From: Stomoxys calcitrans
Lineage: Eukaryota > Arthropoda > Insecta > Diptera > Muscidae
Direction of reading: 5' to 3'
Assembly (NCBI RefSeq): GCF_963082655.1
Contig: NC_081552.1
Coordinates: 189,546,075 to 189,610,074 of the forward strand
Length of the DNA stretch: 64,000 nucleotides
In this document: one piece after another, positions 45,431 through 57,276 of the stretch
How positions within the stretch are numbered: the stretch's first letter is position 1
How the letters are laid out: each line of letters starts with the position of its first letter
Notes under the pieces: generated by a model
What the model was told of the DNA's origin: nothing
Database searches by the model: none
Seen by the model: only the letters and a program-made list of their open reading frames with translations
Position numbers and translations under genes: made by a program

Positions 45431-45520
45431 AACACAGAAATGCTTAAAAACAGTTGATTTTTATTTTATAACAGTTAATTTTTATCTTTAAGCACTTAGC
45501 ATTCATTTTATAACACAGAA
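45431..45520. repeat. Minisatellite remainder right of the SINE
   Basis: 'GATTTTTATTTTATAACAGT' and TTTATAACACAG continue the array. Confidence 0.75.
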
Positions 45521-45529
45521 TTCTTCTTT

Positions 45530-46450
45530 TATGTGGTAAAATCAGTCGTCTCCATGGACAACCTAAGGACACACAAAACTCTAGTGTTTTTTTAAACCCT
45601 CGGAGGAGGAACGCTTCGTGAGCTGCACTAAATCCGGATTTACCTACACTTGCGTTTGTGTAGGTAAATCCAACTGGGTGACTCTGGACCATGATTTGTG
45701 TTTGATTCGGTTCTGCCATTATTGTCATGGTTGGAAATCGGCGTTTCCTGTTTGGCATCATATTCGGAATTTCCGCAGTGCATATTCTCATCGGGTCCCT
45801 GATCGGGCGCCATTTATAGCGTGGTTGTGGTTTGTGTGGTAAAGTCAGTCGTCTCCATGGTCAACTTTACGCCCCACAAACCTTAAATGGTTACACAAGT
45901 TAATTAGAATCGAGGGTGGATTAAGCTCGATGGATAGGTACTCCCAAGTTCATTGTTGCTGTTGGGTGCAGTTGTCGACGGCAGTCGATTTATACTCGTA
46001 GTTGGTCGGGAACTTTCGATGTGCGTTGATGCGGATGCGGTTTGTTTAAACTCAACGTTCAGGCCTTCGTAAGCTTAAGGGCGTCCTATTGGTGCTTTTG
46101 GTCGGTGTGGTTACCTGCGGCAGTCGATTCATAGTTGATCGGGAAATTTCGATGTGCTTTGGTGAATGGTGACGGTTTTCTTTGCGGGCATCGGATGGCA
46201 TGTGGGACCCGGCGGGTTTAGAATTGATCGGGAACATTCGGTGCCCGTTGATGCGGGTTTGGTTTGTTTCCACTCAACGGCGAGGTCTTCGCAAGTTCGA
46301 GGGCCCATTGTTGGTGTGTTTGGTCGGTACGGTTACCGACGGTAATCGATTTATAGTTGATAGAGAACTTTCCTTTGTCTGTGCGGGCATCGGATGGTGT
46401 TTGGAACAGATACGGAGCGCCTTATTATCGGACGCTCGTGATCGTCACAT
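45530..46450. repeat. Locally duplicated, unidentified repeat block
   Basis: TGTGGTAAA.TCAGTCGTCTCC occurs at about 45533 and 45837 (~304 bp apart). Between 45985 and 46410 a ~230-bp unit is repeated: GTCGATTTATA/TAGTTGATCGGGAA, 'GTTGATGCGGGTTTGGTTTG', GCGGGCATCGGATGG. No protein motif recognised. GC content is higher than in neighbours. Confidence 0.5.
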
Positions 46451-46850
46451 TCGACTGAAAGACTATAGTCGTGGAACTGGTCGGCGGATACAGTGATGCC
46501 GTCTTATGGAGACTTGGCGTGGGCAGGTGCTGGAGGCTGCAGGGTTGCCAATGTTCTGTGGCCGAGATTCTTTGGAACGAAGAACTTGTATTGTTTTTGG
46601 GAGTCCTTACCGGCCACTGTGGGAAAACGTTAACTTGTATTGTTTTTGGGAGACCTCACTGGCCACTGTGATGTCGGGGTCTGGGGAAATGAGGAGGAGT
46701 TTGATACATTTGAGCATATGCAGCATAACACTTCTTCTCTACTCTGAACACTCTACAGTCTTTCGAACCCCTAGTCATTTTGGACTTCTGTCAGATCCCG
46801 GGATGGCTGACGAAGCAGCTCTCTTGTCGGTGAGACTTAAGTTTTAAGCA
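46451..46850 (+). mobile_element. LINE ORF2 C-terminal remnant
   Basis: LTGHCGKTL (about 46600-46630) and FGLLSDPGMADEAALLS near the end resemble the 'TGHC...' region and C-terminal tail of RNase H-bearing LINEs. Frames are broken, and a short internal duplication (ACTTGTATTGTTTTTGGGAG, twice) is present. Confidence 0.5.
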
Positions 46851-46894
46851 ATATTGCAGTTGCTTGTAGAAAACAACTCAGAATATTCATAGTA

Positions 46895-47045
46895 AACTGC
46901 AAATTTTGTTCACGAACATTCCATTAAGGAACAGGACAAACTTCTCACATATCGATGAGTGTTGTCTGTACCTCACAAGTTGCGACAGCATTAGAAAGGG
47001 ATAACTACCGCTGATGTTCTTGCCAATATTTCTTTACTAGTGATG
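46895..47045 (-). mobile_element. S1 SINE, internally deleted
   Basis: 'TTCACGAACATTCCATTAAG' and CACATATCGATGAGTG, then a jump to CACAAGTTGCGACAGC. Confidence 0.65.
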
Positions 47046-47049
47046 TTAT

Positions 47050-47685
47050 ATTGTATTATAAAAAACTGTTATACATGAAATGTTATATTAAGCAAAAATT
47101 TCTCAGTTTTTTGCTTATATTATAACCCATCAACTTAAATTAAAAAATACTTACTTTGAGTATCATCCATCTAGGCTCTTGTCACCTCTAAAATCCACAC
47201 CCTTTATATCTGGGCTTTAACACTTAACCAAACCTTTCCTCGCTTTAGTTTTATCCATACACCAATATTTATTTAGGTATCCTTTAGGGCGTGTTAGCAA
47301 ACTGTAAACGGCATTGGCGGCTGTGTGTTGTTTGTCACAATGCGTGTAGGTTCTTGGATCAATGGTTACGGTTTGGTAACCACAGATGCCGAAGGAAATA
47401 CCACGTCGCCATAAATACCAGTACCTCTAATATGTTAGGTATATTGGGAGGAAACCGAAAAATTTAAGCACTTTAGAAAGCAGACTTGGCAATCAGATTA
47501 TTAAGCATTGCGCTCCCTTAAGGGATGTGTGAATGAGTATAATTTTTATGGGCAAATTTGAATCCTGGGGTCCTTCGAGCGATTTTGAGCGATAATTAAA
47601 TAAAATTAAATCTTGTGGCGGTAACCAAAAAAACTATGCAACAGGGTCAGTGCTTTCATACGAAAAATTTTGGCAAAAAACTTGT
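47050..47685. other. Unique non-coding DNA
   Basis: No recognised element. No exon signal. Confidence 0.4.
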
Positions 47686-47689
47686 AAAA

Positions 47690-48260
47690 GCGTGCTATGT
47701 TCGACCAGCGGAATCTTATATACCCTCCACCATGGATAGCATATGTCAAGTTCTTTGCCTGGTTTCCCTTTTTCAGGCAATCAAAGGATAATAAAAGATA
47801 ATTATCCTGCTATTGGAGCTATATCAGATTATGGACCGATTCGGGTCATATTTGGTAGAATTCATTTTGCAAAATTCCAGCCAAACCGCATAAAAATTGC
47901 ATCCCAGAAGAGCTCAAGAAGTAAAATCGGTTTATATGAGAGCTATATCAGGTTATGAATCGATTCAATTTGGCACGTATGTTGAAGGTCGTAGGAGTAG
48001 TCATTGTGAAATGTTTTAGCCAAATCAGACAAGAATAGCGCACTTTAAGGGGTAAAAAAGCGCAATCGGGATATCGTTTCATTTGAGAGCTACAATATAT
48101 CAAGTTTTAGACCGTTTCAGGTTCTGGACCGATATTTGGCACATATGTTTAATGTCTAAGAAAATGCCACAGTACAAAATTTCAACCAAATCCTATAAGA
48201 ATTGCGTGCTATAGGGGCTCAAGAACCAAAATCGTAAGATCGGTTTATATGGGAGCTATA
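47690..48260 (-). mobile_element. DINE-like element, left part
   Basis: Terminus AGCGTGCTATGTTCGACCAG and 'ATATACCCTCCACCATGGAT' followed by three to four monomers. It is cut at about 48260 by repeat R and resumes at about 48707. Confidence 0.75.
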
Positions 48261-48284
48261 CTAAATATATAATATGGCCCGGCA

Positions 48285-48700
48285 CGGGATAGCTGTGAGC
48301 ACCACATAGGTTGGAACATTGAGGACCAATCTGTGTAGTGTTGATTGCTGTCATGAAAAGCTTGGTTGCGAGCTACCAGGCGCGTCCATAGGTTCCAGAT
48401 AATGGAATGCTCCATGCGGAGTAGCTGTAACGGCAGTCGCGGACAATTAACGGTATCGAGCGGAGCGTCTCAGTGACAGGCCGGGCGGCATCGGCTCTTG
48501 CGCGAATACTGAGTGTCTATGATGCTGGATATGACAAGGCGAGTTATTGGCGCCTTTAAATAACCAATGGCCACCCTATTCCTGCAGTGATCGGTCCTTT
48601 GGACCGGAACGAGCTTGCTCACCTACAGGAGATTGACGTGGATAGCCACCTCCACATGAAAATCTGGCTGCAACAACAACAACGCCATAACATGGACCGA
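48285..48700 (+). repeat. Dispersed repeat R with (CAA)n tail
   Basis: CACGGGATAGCTGTGAGCAC, GAGCTACCAGGCGCGTCCA, 'AACCAATGGCCACCCTATTC', CTTTGGACCGGAACGAG and GAGATTGACGTGG, ending in CTGCAACAACAACAACG. It is flanked on both sides by DINE-like sequence that would otherwise be continuous. The tail suggests retroposition. Confidence 0.65.
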
Positions 48701-48705
48701 TAGGG

Positions 48706-48760
48706 CCCATTTACAATTAAAAATCATCCAAAAAAACCCATTATTAGTCCCTGTGAGATA
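48706..48760 (-). repeat. DINE-like element, right remainder
   Basis: 'AACATGGACCGATAGGGCCC' ATTTACAAT continues the monomer interrupted at 48260. The conserved end block is missing. Confidence 0.55.
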
Positions 48761-48774
48761 ATAGGGTAGATTCC

Positions 48775-49560
48775 CGTGCGGCGCAGTGCGGCCACTATTG
48801 ATCCTATCTTCACATTATTGAAGGCCCCTTTAATATCCTAGAAAGCCACCATAGTGTACTCACTCTGCCGGAGGGACGTCTAAACCTCTCGAACAACTTT
48901 GTGAAGGGCCCTCTCCACCGACCTGACTTTGAGATATGCGTGTTGTGCCCCACTGAAATTCACCGGCTTCAGTACCTCTCGCATCTTTATGTCTAACAAT
49001 TCGAGTGTTTGAGTAAAAACGATGACAGACTAAAGGGCCTATAATGCTTCCTCGTGCTGGTGATAAAGACCACCACCGCTTTGGTGATAAAGACCTCCCT
49101 GACCTCCCTCCATGGCCTTAGTATGTAGAACCATGGCAAGCATGCCTCGAAAATCCGTTCTAGCCAGGGCAGGGTGACTCAAGAGACTCCGGCAACAGTG
49201 CCGGGATAATACCCTCAGTTTCGACCAATTTAACATTTTCTCGTCAGCTATATCCCTGATGAGGTCATCCGCCAAGGCCGCATATGTAGGTATTGCAATA
49301 TCCTGGTCGCCGACCTCTTTCTAGCCGCCCGGGGAAAATGAGTCTCCATCAAAAGTTCCACCGTCTCCTGGCCGCTTTAGGTATAAGTCCCGTCCTACCG
49401 ACTAGGCTAGGCCAAGATCATTCGAGAGCACTTTGGCAACCTAGATGCCTCACTAGTGCATTCCAATTCTCCACAAAATTTCGCCCAGGAACTCCTTTTA
49501 CCTTTCACATGGCCTTCTTAAAGTTGGGATTAACATTTGCAAGACGCCAAGTTGAGGATA
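48775..49560 (-). mobile_element. LINE family A RT fragment, second copy
   Basis: The minus-strand frame 49275-49039 reads MADDLIRDIADEKMLNWSKL and KAMEGGQGGLYH (degenerate 'A..EAKVVFIPK'). It aligns through its length with 11590-12340. A small local duplication (GGTGATAAAGACC, twice) is specific to this copy. Confidence 0.7.
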
Positions 49561-50222
49561 CTAACATTTAAACTAAAATTATTTTAATATCGAGTTAGAA
49601 ATACTTCAACAAACGAAATTTTTACTTAAAAAAAAGTTTCCAGTGTACTTCTTCATAAAATCACTCTGCCTTTGGCGTCGTTCAAAGTTTTGTGCTTGTG
49701 AAGACCTTTCTTTGTCTAATCATTACAATCTATCATACTATTGTACTTTAGGATAAGAACTTTTTAACATCAAGTAAAAACTCCTTCGTCAAACAAAAAA
49801 TCCTTACAAAGTTGAAAAATTGCGAATGTGCCTATGAAAATGCCATTAAGGTACAACAGAGGGGTACTTCTCTCATGTCAATGATTGCAGTCCCATACAA
49901 GTTTAAACTCAATGGTGAGTGACCTCACTTTTGTTGCCATGTCCGAACGGCATTTCGCAGAGCGACACCACTTAGCAGAGTAGTTTGAACGATTAATAAT
50001 CTGAGGTAAATATCTCACATACCGCTCTAAGTTTTTCCTGATGTACAGGCAGGGATTTGAACTCTTGGAGCTACGGCGGTGGTTGGAAAATAAGTCACCT
50101 TTAAATTTAGTATAATTTGTATATATATTAATAAAAATATCGTAACATCGAGTAAAAAATACTTCAACAAAGGAAGTTATTACTAAAAAAAATAAAAATT
50201 ACTTATCCTTAAATTAAGTTGC
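49561..50222 (-). repeat. Segment paired with 12341-13035, including an S1 SINE (49825-50090)
   Basis: The same order as at 12.3-13.0 kb: LINE flank, A/T-rich spacer, worn S1 SINE ('GAAAATGCCATTAAGGTACA' ... CTACGGCGGTGG) and 'TTTAAATTTAGTATAATTTG'. Similarity ends at about 50222. Confidence 0.7.
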
Positions 50223-50787
50223 ATAGTGCCAACTCTGTGAGGGCAATGGAGAATATTCTAGATATTCGACCCATTAACAGATAAGGTGTGAGGCAGCCAC
50301 TGCGGTTATGAGACTTAAGGCGATGGAAGAATGGATTGCGGATGGGAGCAGCTCATATCATAATCGAGGCGACGATCGGATACCTGAGACGAAACTTGAG
50401 GCCGAGTGCGTAGGCATTGCTGCCGGCGGCACAGTCTTGGACTGAGGGAACCCTCTGGAAGATCATTTTACACTGATGGATCAAAGCTAGAGGATAGAGT
50501 GGGTCTGGGGGAGATCTGTTTTAGATTGCTTGACCATAATACGGTCTTGCAGGTGGAGATCCGGGCGATCACGGATTTCGTGAGGTGGTGTGGTGCTATC
50601 TCGAGGACGTCGAGTGTGAACATCCTTACGGACAGTAAAATTGCCATAAGGGCAATAACAACCAGGACGGTAAGGTCACGAACTGTCTTGGAGTGTAAGA
50701 AGGAGATTAACGCCTTCTCTGAGGATGGCGGAATTCGCATCGTTTGGGTGCCGGGCCATAATGGAGTAGAGGGGAATGAAATGATAA
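50223..50787 (+). mobile_element. LINE family B RNase H (decayed)
   Basis: The + frame 50406-50792 contains YTDGSKLEDRVGLG (catalytic Asp at residue 24), VEIRAITDFV (Glu), NILTDSKIAIRAI (Asp) and IRIVWVPGHNGVEGNE. The fourth acidic position (NE.AD) is lost because unrelated sequence follows. Upstream 50223-50405 matches the RT-RNase H linker of the copy at 20.8-21.1 kb. Confidence 0.8.
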
Positions 50788-50892
50788 TTTAGGTTGGAAA
50801 GAGGGTGCGGATATAAATTTCCCCCATGCCACACTGGACATACACCTAAGCCAGTAAACGGCTTGTTGTGTGCTCCCAAAACTAAAAACTAA
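50788..50892 (+). repeat. Short dispersed repeat V, copy 1
   Basis: TTTAGGTTGGAAAGAGGGTG, CACTGGACATACACCTAAGC, ACGGCTTGTTGTGTGCTC and an A-rich end. A second copy is at 57277-57391 next to another RNase H fragment but in the opposite relative orientation, so it is an independent element, perhaps a SINE. Confidence 0.55.
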
Positions 50893-52655
50893 CGGGTTAT
50901 ATGACAGCTATATCAAGTTATGGACCGATATGAACCATATTTGGAACAGTTGTTGAAAGTCAAGCTAAATCAGATAGGATTTGCACCCTCTAGAGGCTCA
51001 GGAAATCAAGATCCCAGATCGGTTTATATGGCACCTATATCAGGTTATACACCGTTTTCAACCATACTTAGCACAGTGGTTGGAACTCATAACAAAACGC
51101 GTCATGCAAAAATTTCAGCTAAATCGGATAGGAATTACGCCCTCCAGAGGCTCAAGAATCAAGACCCCAGATTGGTGTACATGACAGCTATATCAAGTTA
51201 TGGACCGATTTGGACCGTATTCGGTACAGTTGTTTAAGGTCATAACGAAACAAGTCGTGCAAAATTTCATCGAATAGGACCCAAGGTGGGTTTGTATGAC
51301 AGCTATGGCAGTTTATATACAGATTTTAACCATTCTTAGCACAGGGGTTGAAACTCATAGTAAAACACCTCTTGCATAATTTCAGTTTAATCAGATAGGA
51401 ATTGCGCCCTCTATTGGCTCAAGAAGTCAAGACCCAAGGTCTGTTTGTATGACAGCTATGTCAGGTTATAAACCAATTTCAACCATAACAAAACATGTCA
51501 ACCCAAATTTCAGCCAAATCAGATGGGAATTGCGTCAAAATTCAAGATAGGTTTATATGGCAGCTATATCAGGTTATAGACCGATTTCAACCATACTAAG
51601 CACAGGGGTTGGAACTCATAATAAAGCACCTCTTACAAAATTTCAGCCAATTCGGATAAACTGAAGAAGTCAAGACCCCAGATCGGTTTATATGACAGCT
51701 ATATCAGGTTATGAACCGATTTGAACCATATTTGTCACAGTTGTTGAAAGTCATACAAAAATGTTATGCCCTCTAGAGGCTCAAAAAGTCAAGACCCCTG
51801 ATCGGTTTATATGGCAGCTATATCAAGTTGTGAACCGATTTGAACCATATTCGACACAGTTGTTGAAAGTCATAATGAAATACCTCATGGAAAATTTCAG
51901 CCAAATCGTATAGGAATTGCGCCCTCTAGAGGCTCAAGAAGTCAAGACCTCAGATCGGTTTAAATGACAGCTAGATCAAGTTATGGTCCAATTTGAACCA
52001 TATTTGACACAGTTGTTTAAAGTCGTAGCGAAACACGTCAGGCAAAATTTCAAACAAATCATAAAGGAATTGCGCCCTCTAGAGGCTCAAGGAGTCAAGA
52101 CCTTAGATCGGTTTATATGACAGCTATATCAAGTTGTTTTGAAGCATATTTAGCACACCTCATGCAAAATTTCAGCCAAATCGAATAGGAATTGCGCCCT
52201 CTAGAGGCTCAAGAAATCAAGACCCCAGATAGGTTTATATGACAGCTATATTAAGTTATGAACACGTCAGGCAAAATTTCAGTCAAATCGGATAGGAATT
52301 GCGCCCTCTAGGACCCCAGGTCGGTTTATATGACAACTATATCTAGTTATGGACCAGTTTAACCATATTTGACACAGTTGTTGGAAATCATAACAAAACA
52401 CCTCATGCTAAATTTCAAGTTCAGAAGTCAAGATCCGCGTAAGGTTTATATGGCGGCTATATCAAAACATGGAACGCTATGGCCCATTTACAATCCTTCG
52501 ATAGTTAGCGTGCTTTCGACAGACAGACGAACGGACATGGCTAGATCGACTTGGAATGTGTTTACGATCAAGATTATATATATATACATTATGGGGTCTT
52601 GGGAGCATATTTCAAGGTGTTACAAACGGAATGAAGAAATTAGTAAACCACCCCT
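50893..52655 (-). mobile_element. DINE-like element with ~10 tandem monomers
   Basis: Units of ~150-170 bp with ATGACAGCTATATCAAGTTA, 'ATTGCGCCCTCTAGAGGCTC' and AAGTCAAGACCCCAGATCGG run to 52480, with partly deleted units. The end block has ACAGACAGACGAACGGACAT, GGCTAGATCGAC, 'ATATATATATACATTATGGG' and GAATGAAGAAATTAG. Open frames are repeat read-through. Confidence 0.85.
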
Positions 52656-54297
52656 CTTATGGTAGCGTGTGTCGTTTGCCTTTCTTATGCCCACCTCCCC
52701 AATATTCAATTAATTCGCACTTTTGTTATCGCCAAGCCACATGCTACATTTAACCAAGTTTTTTCTCTCCATATTTCCCATGTATTTTGTTTTTGTTTTG
52801 TCCTTTTTAAAACCCTTCACATGGTGGCGATTGGCTTAACATAATAAATATTTCTGGACTCATTCTTGGACTTTCTTAAGCAGAAATTTCTTTTCTGGTC
52901 ACATTGGCTGGTCATGTTTCATTTTATTTCCTTTGGTTATTCGATTTGTCATTTTATGAGCCAAAAAAGAGAAGCAGCACAAAAACAGAAAGAAATGCCA
53001 AATCAGCTCATTTTTATGAATGCTCTGCACGTTAATAATGGCCCATGGTTTGTGTTCCACTTTCCTTAAGTCTGAGCAGGAGCTCCGTTTCTCAAGAGGC
53101 CATGGTGCTAATGGCCATGATTACGATGTTGATGATGATGATGTGGGTGGGTTGCTTGCTGTTGTTGTTGTTGTTGAAACTATCACTGTTCCCGAAGAAG
53201 AAATAAAATTTATGGCTACTCTCTTTTTGATAATGATGCCGACTGTGCAGTGGGTGTGTGCGCCTTAAATGCAAAGTGAAAGAAATTTCAGCATAAGCAA
53301 AATTAATATGCCGCTATTGAAAATGTTATGAATAGCTTTAGAGTGAAAGGAAAGGGAGACAAAGGATTCTTAGGAAAAAAAAATGGAACTTTAAGGTCAT
53401 TTTATTAAGCAGTTCAGTTTGCGTCAATGTGCCGTATATATCTTTAAAATCAAAATCGAGCTTCCGTTTCATAATTTAAGGCGGGGTACTATTTTCTGCT
53501 GGCAAAAAAAGTCCACGACAAGCAGAAAAGTTTTTTATTTCCGAATTTTTTTAAGTACACAAGCGGATATATTTTGTAATACAATAACTTCCATTGTTGC
53601 TATTGTAATTTGTTCAACCTTGTACAGTACCTTGGGGTGTATGCAGTGAAAATGAGGAATAAATCCTAAGTATAATGGCCAAGGATTTTCCGTTGAACAA
53701 GGTGGGAGTGAAGGATTTTCTCGGAAATTTGTTTGATTTCTCTTCAATAATAAAACACAATTTGTTATTTCAAGTTGCCATTTAACATTCAATGTCATCC
53801 GACAATCCTTTTTAACCATTATCCGCCACGCGTAATTCCATGAAATAATGGATGGCTTGCCTTGCCCTCTAACCCTCAGACCCATCATTGTGAAATAGGA
53901 GTGTTATGTGTGTTTTTCAACAACTTTCAAAATTTCGCCATCTAAAGAAGTTGATGTACATGGGCGTTGTCAAAGTGGAAATGGCAAACGAAAATGTATG
54001 TAATTTTCATGTTAAAATGTCATAAATGAATGTCGAATACTTTGGGCCTCTTACAACTAAATTTGAAAGAATAATTTTTTTTTTTTGGAAAACAAATGAA
54101 TTGCAACACCTTAACAACATTTCATTGTAGAACAATAAAAAGGAGGTATTTTTGTGGGGTAGACTAGGGACATTTTTGCTACAATTACAACTACCGATTT
54201 CAAGGAAACCTTTTAAGTGTCTTAAATCCCACCAACGGCTCCCTTTTGCCATTATCGAAAAGTTGGAATAACTTGAAAAACCTATTCCGAAGAAATT
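52656..54297. other. Unique non-coding DNA
   Basis: Repeat-poor, with GAT-rich sequence at about 53127-53150 and (TTG)n at about 53160-53176. No exon supported. Confidence 0.5.
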
Positions 54298-54350
54298 GCA
54301 AATGCAAATTTGCCCATGAACATTCTATTCAGGAACTGGGGCAAACTTTC
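54298..54350 (-). mobile_element. S1 SINE tail fragment
   Basis: 'CAAATGCAAATTTGCCCATG' AACATTCTATTCAGGAACTGGGGCAAACTT only. Confidence 0.6.
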
Positions 54351-54367
54351 AATCGAAACGGAAAACA

Positions 54368-54545
54368 ATAAAGAACAAGTAAAAGGATGCCAAATTCGAT
54401 TGAGACGAATCCTCCACTATGGATCGAATTTGTCAAGTTCTTTGGCCGATATCTCTTTATAGGCAAACTAGCATTCCGGTGGTCTGCTTCGCTGCCGAAA
54501 GCGAAATTGTGTATACCCCATTGTGGCAACCCAAAAACACAAAAT
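54368..54545 (-). repeat. DINE-like terminus fragment
   Basis: AACAAGTAAAAGGATGCCAA and 'ATCCTCCACTATGGATCGAA', TTTGTCAAGTTCTTTGGCC mark the family's terminus on this side. No internal monomers follow. Confidence 0.55.
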
Positions 54546-54559
54546 TGATATAAAACGTT

Positions 54560-54720
54560 AGGGTTAAATAACCGTGGGGGACGCCCTACCCCAAAACCCA
54601 TCCAAACGGACATGTTTACCTATTCGAACAATATTGGTATCAAATAAAAGTTATTTAACAGAAGAATACGAACCTGATATAACAACAAGCATCGCGATGG
54701 TCGTTTCGGATACCCCCTTT
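54560..54720 (-). repeat. Dispersed repeat P, inverted copy
   Basis: CGCCCTACCCCAAAACCC, CAAACGGACATGTTTACC and 'AGAATACGAACCTGATATAA'. Related to 41520-41790 and the G-rich units at 40.3-41.0 kb. Confidence 0.5.
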
Positions 54721-54852
54721 TTAGTGTTGGACCTAGGCAGTCACTCGATTTATAAGATTATGAAGTTTTGTAATAATTGCGTATAAGATATCAGAAATCT
54801 ATCTCCTTCTGTAAAGTACTTTCTTTACAGAAGGGGTACCAAGAAAAAGAGA

Positions 54853-55690
54853 GCGTGTACCACCGTGTTTGCCTTCAAAAGACTTCTTTGCTGGAGCTTC
54901 TTCATCCATTCTGACAACATGACCTAGACGATAACTATGTTATCGTCGTCATACATCTCATACAGCTCGTGGTTCATACGTCGCCTATATTCTCCATTAA
55001 GGCAAACTGGTCCATATATTTTTCGAAGAATCTTTCTCTCAAATACTCCAAGCACTGCCCTTCACTCTGCTTTCACAAATACCCATGCTTCAGAACCATA
55101 TAACAGCACGGGTAGTATCAGTGTCTTGTAAAGTGTAGTCTTCGTCTGTCGAGAGGTGGCCTTGTTTCTAAACTGCTTACTTAGTCCAAAGTAGCAACTG
55201 TTTGCCAGTATTATTCTTCGCTTAATCTCAAAACTGGTGTCATTCGTTTCGGTTATGGCGGTGCTGAGGTAGATAAAGTTACTGACTGTCACAAAGTTTT
55301 GGTTCCCAACTTTCTCCATTTTCTTTATCTGCTCGGTTGTGCAAGGCTTTTGGGAGTTGAAACCATCTATTTCGTCTTATCTCCATTTACTGCCAACCCC
55401 ATTTTCATTGACTCTCTTTCGACTTTCGATTCTGCAGGGTGCAGTTACTACTTCCGGTGACCGGCCTATTATATCAATGTCTTCGACATAGGCGAGTAGC
55501 ATGTGTTCTCTTAAGATTAGTGTGCCATATCTATTCACATCTGCATCTCGTATAATCTTCTCCAGCAGGATATTAAAGAGATCACACGAGAGGCTGTCTC
55601 CTTGTCTGGAACCTTGTTGGGGATTAAATGGTTCGGAGAGATTCTTTCCTATTCTTACTGAGGAATGCGTATCAGCAAGTGTCATCCAGC
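54853..55690 (-). mobile_element. RTE-like LINE reverse transcriptase (decayed, 3' part missing)
   Basis: Minus strand. The frame 55685-55377 has GSRQGDSLSCDLFNILLEKI, the RT box before the active site, then AYVEDIDIIGRS (about 55470-55495), where an active enzyme has AYADDIDI, so one catalytic Asp is now Glu. The frame 55319-55062 continues with NFIYLSTAITETNDTSFEIK and KTTLYKTLILPVLLYGSEAW, typical of RTE-type elements. It stops in GKHGG-coding sequence at 54853. The missing 3' part is represented by a separate fragment at 61168-61372. Confidence 0.8.
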
Positions 55691-55739
55691 AGAGTCAGCC
55701 TACCACGAAAATAAAAATCTACCAATTTTGGTAGGAACC

Positions 55740-56042
55740 TACCAAAAACGACAACACTGGTCTGACCCAAGATCGGTTTATCTGGCAGCTACATCAAAGC
55801 ATGGACCGATGTGGCCCATTTACAATCACAACCGACCTACACTAATAAGAAGTAGTTTGCAAAATTTCAACATCCAGCTTTACTCCTTCGAAAGTTAGCG
55901 TGCTTTCGACAGACGGACGGATATGTCAAGATCGACATAAAAAGTCATGACGATCAAGAGCATATATACTTAGACGCATATTTCGAGGTGTTACAAACGG
56001 AATGACGAAATTAGTATGCCCCCGACTATGGTGGAGGGTATA
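55740..56042 (-). mobile_element. DINE-like element, short
   Basis: One monomer, then 'GCTTTCGACAGACGGACGGA', CGATCAAGAGCATATATACTT and the terminus CGACTATGGTGGAGGGTATAA. The conserved TTTATGGGGTC is deleted. Confidence 0.75.
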
Positions 56043-56045
56043 ACA

Positions 56046-57125
56046 AATCTTCTTACCGCCCAATATTTACTGTCAAGGTGTAATCGTATCTTAATTTTGA
56101 GTGCTCTATCTAAATTCGTAACGAGTGTATCATTTTGTACATTTTAGTACCTAAATGTAGGGTTTTAAATAATCTTCGAACACCCAATATTTATAGCCAA
56201 GTTGTACTTGTATCCTAATTTTGAGTCACCCTACATGTCAAATTTCAGACCTCTAGCTCCATCTGCAAAGAAAGTACCAAATGGTACCAAAATGTGAATG
56301 AGTTGTGAATGGATTATTTATTCACCCATTACATTTTTCCTAGTTGTACCTGCATGCCAAATTTTAAATCTCTAGCTCCATCTGTAAAGAAAGCAGCAAA
56401 TAGTACCAATTTTCTTAGTTGAACATACATGCCAAATTTCAGACCCCTTGCTCCATATATGAAGAACGTACCAAATGGTACCAAATTTCCGATCTCTAGC
56501 TTCATCTATGACGAATGTACTAAATGGTACCAATTTTGGTACAAAAATGTGCGAGTGGTGAATAGATCATTTAGCCACCCATCGTATATTTCTTAGTTGT
56601 ACCTACATTCCAAATTTCAGACCTCGATAACGGTCAAAACAGAAAGTACAAAATAGTACCAATTTTAGTACCAAAATGTTCGAATTGCAAAAAAGTCATT
56701 TAGTCGCCCATCATATATTTCTAAGTTGTGCCTACTTCCAAATTTCAGACCTCAAGCTTCATCTATGAAGAAAGTACCAAATGGTACCAATTTTGGTACC
56801 AAAATGTGCGAATGGTGATTTGGTCATTTAGCCACCCATCATATATACCTTAGTTGTAACTTAATTCCAAATTTCAGACCTCTAGCTTCATCCATGAAGA
56901 AAGTACTAAATGGTACTAATTTTGGTACCAACATGTGCGAATGGTGAATTGGTCATTAAGCCACCCATCATATGTTTCTTAGTTCTACCTACATTTCAAA
57001 TTTCAGACCTCTAGCTTCATCTATGAAGAAAGTACTAAATGGTACTAATTTTGGTACCAAAATGTGCGAATTTTGAACAGATCATTTAGCCACCCATCAT
57101 ATATTTCTAAGTTGTACCTACCTCC
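56046..57125. repeat. 127-bp satellite with GGTACC palindromes
   Basis: About eight units. The marker 'CCAAATTTCAGACCTCTAGC' is at about 56237, 56357, 56432 (short), 56485, 56609, 56733, 56863 and 56997. Each unit carries GTACCAAATGGTACCAATTT and TTTTGGTACCAAAATGTGCG, i.e. nested palindromes around GGTACC, and TTAGCCACCCATCATATATT. The array begins exactly where the DINE-like element ends. Confidence 0.85.
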
Positions 57126-57276
57126 GCTTGAGGACTACAAACAGTCCGCTTGAGGACTTTAGAAAATGGGACCACAAATGAAGATTTGACAGCCCGAACA
57201 ATTTTTTGGAATGCCAAGGTAACCAACATTAGGGGCCTTCAAAAAGGCGCTCGGACCACCTAGGGCTTTGCATAGA
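57126..57276. other. Short unassigned sequence
   Basis: A small direct repeat (CCGCTTGAGGACT, twice) at 57122-57150. Otherwise nothing recognised. Confidence 0.4.
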
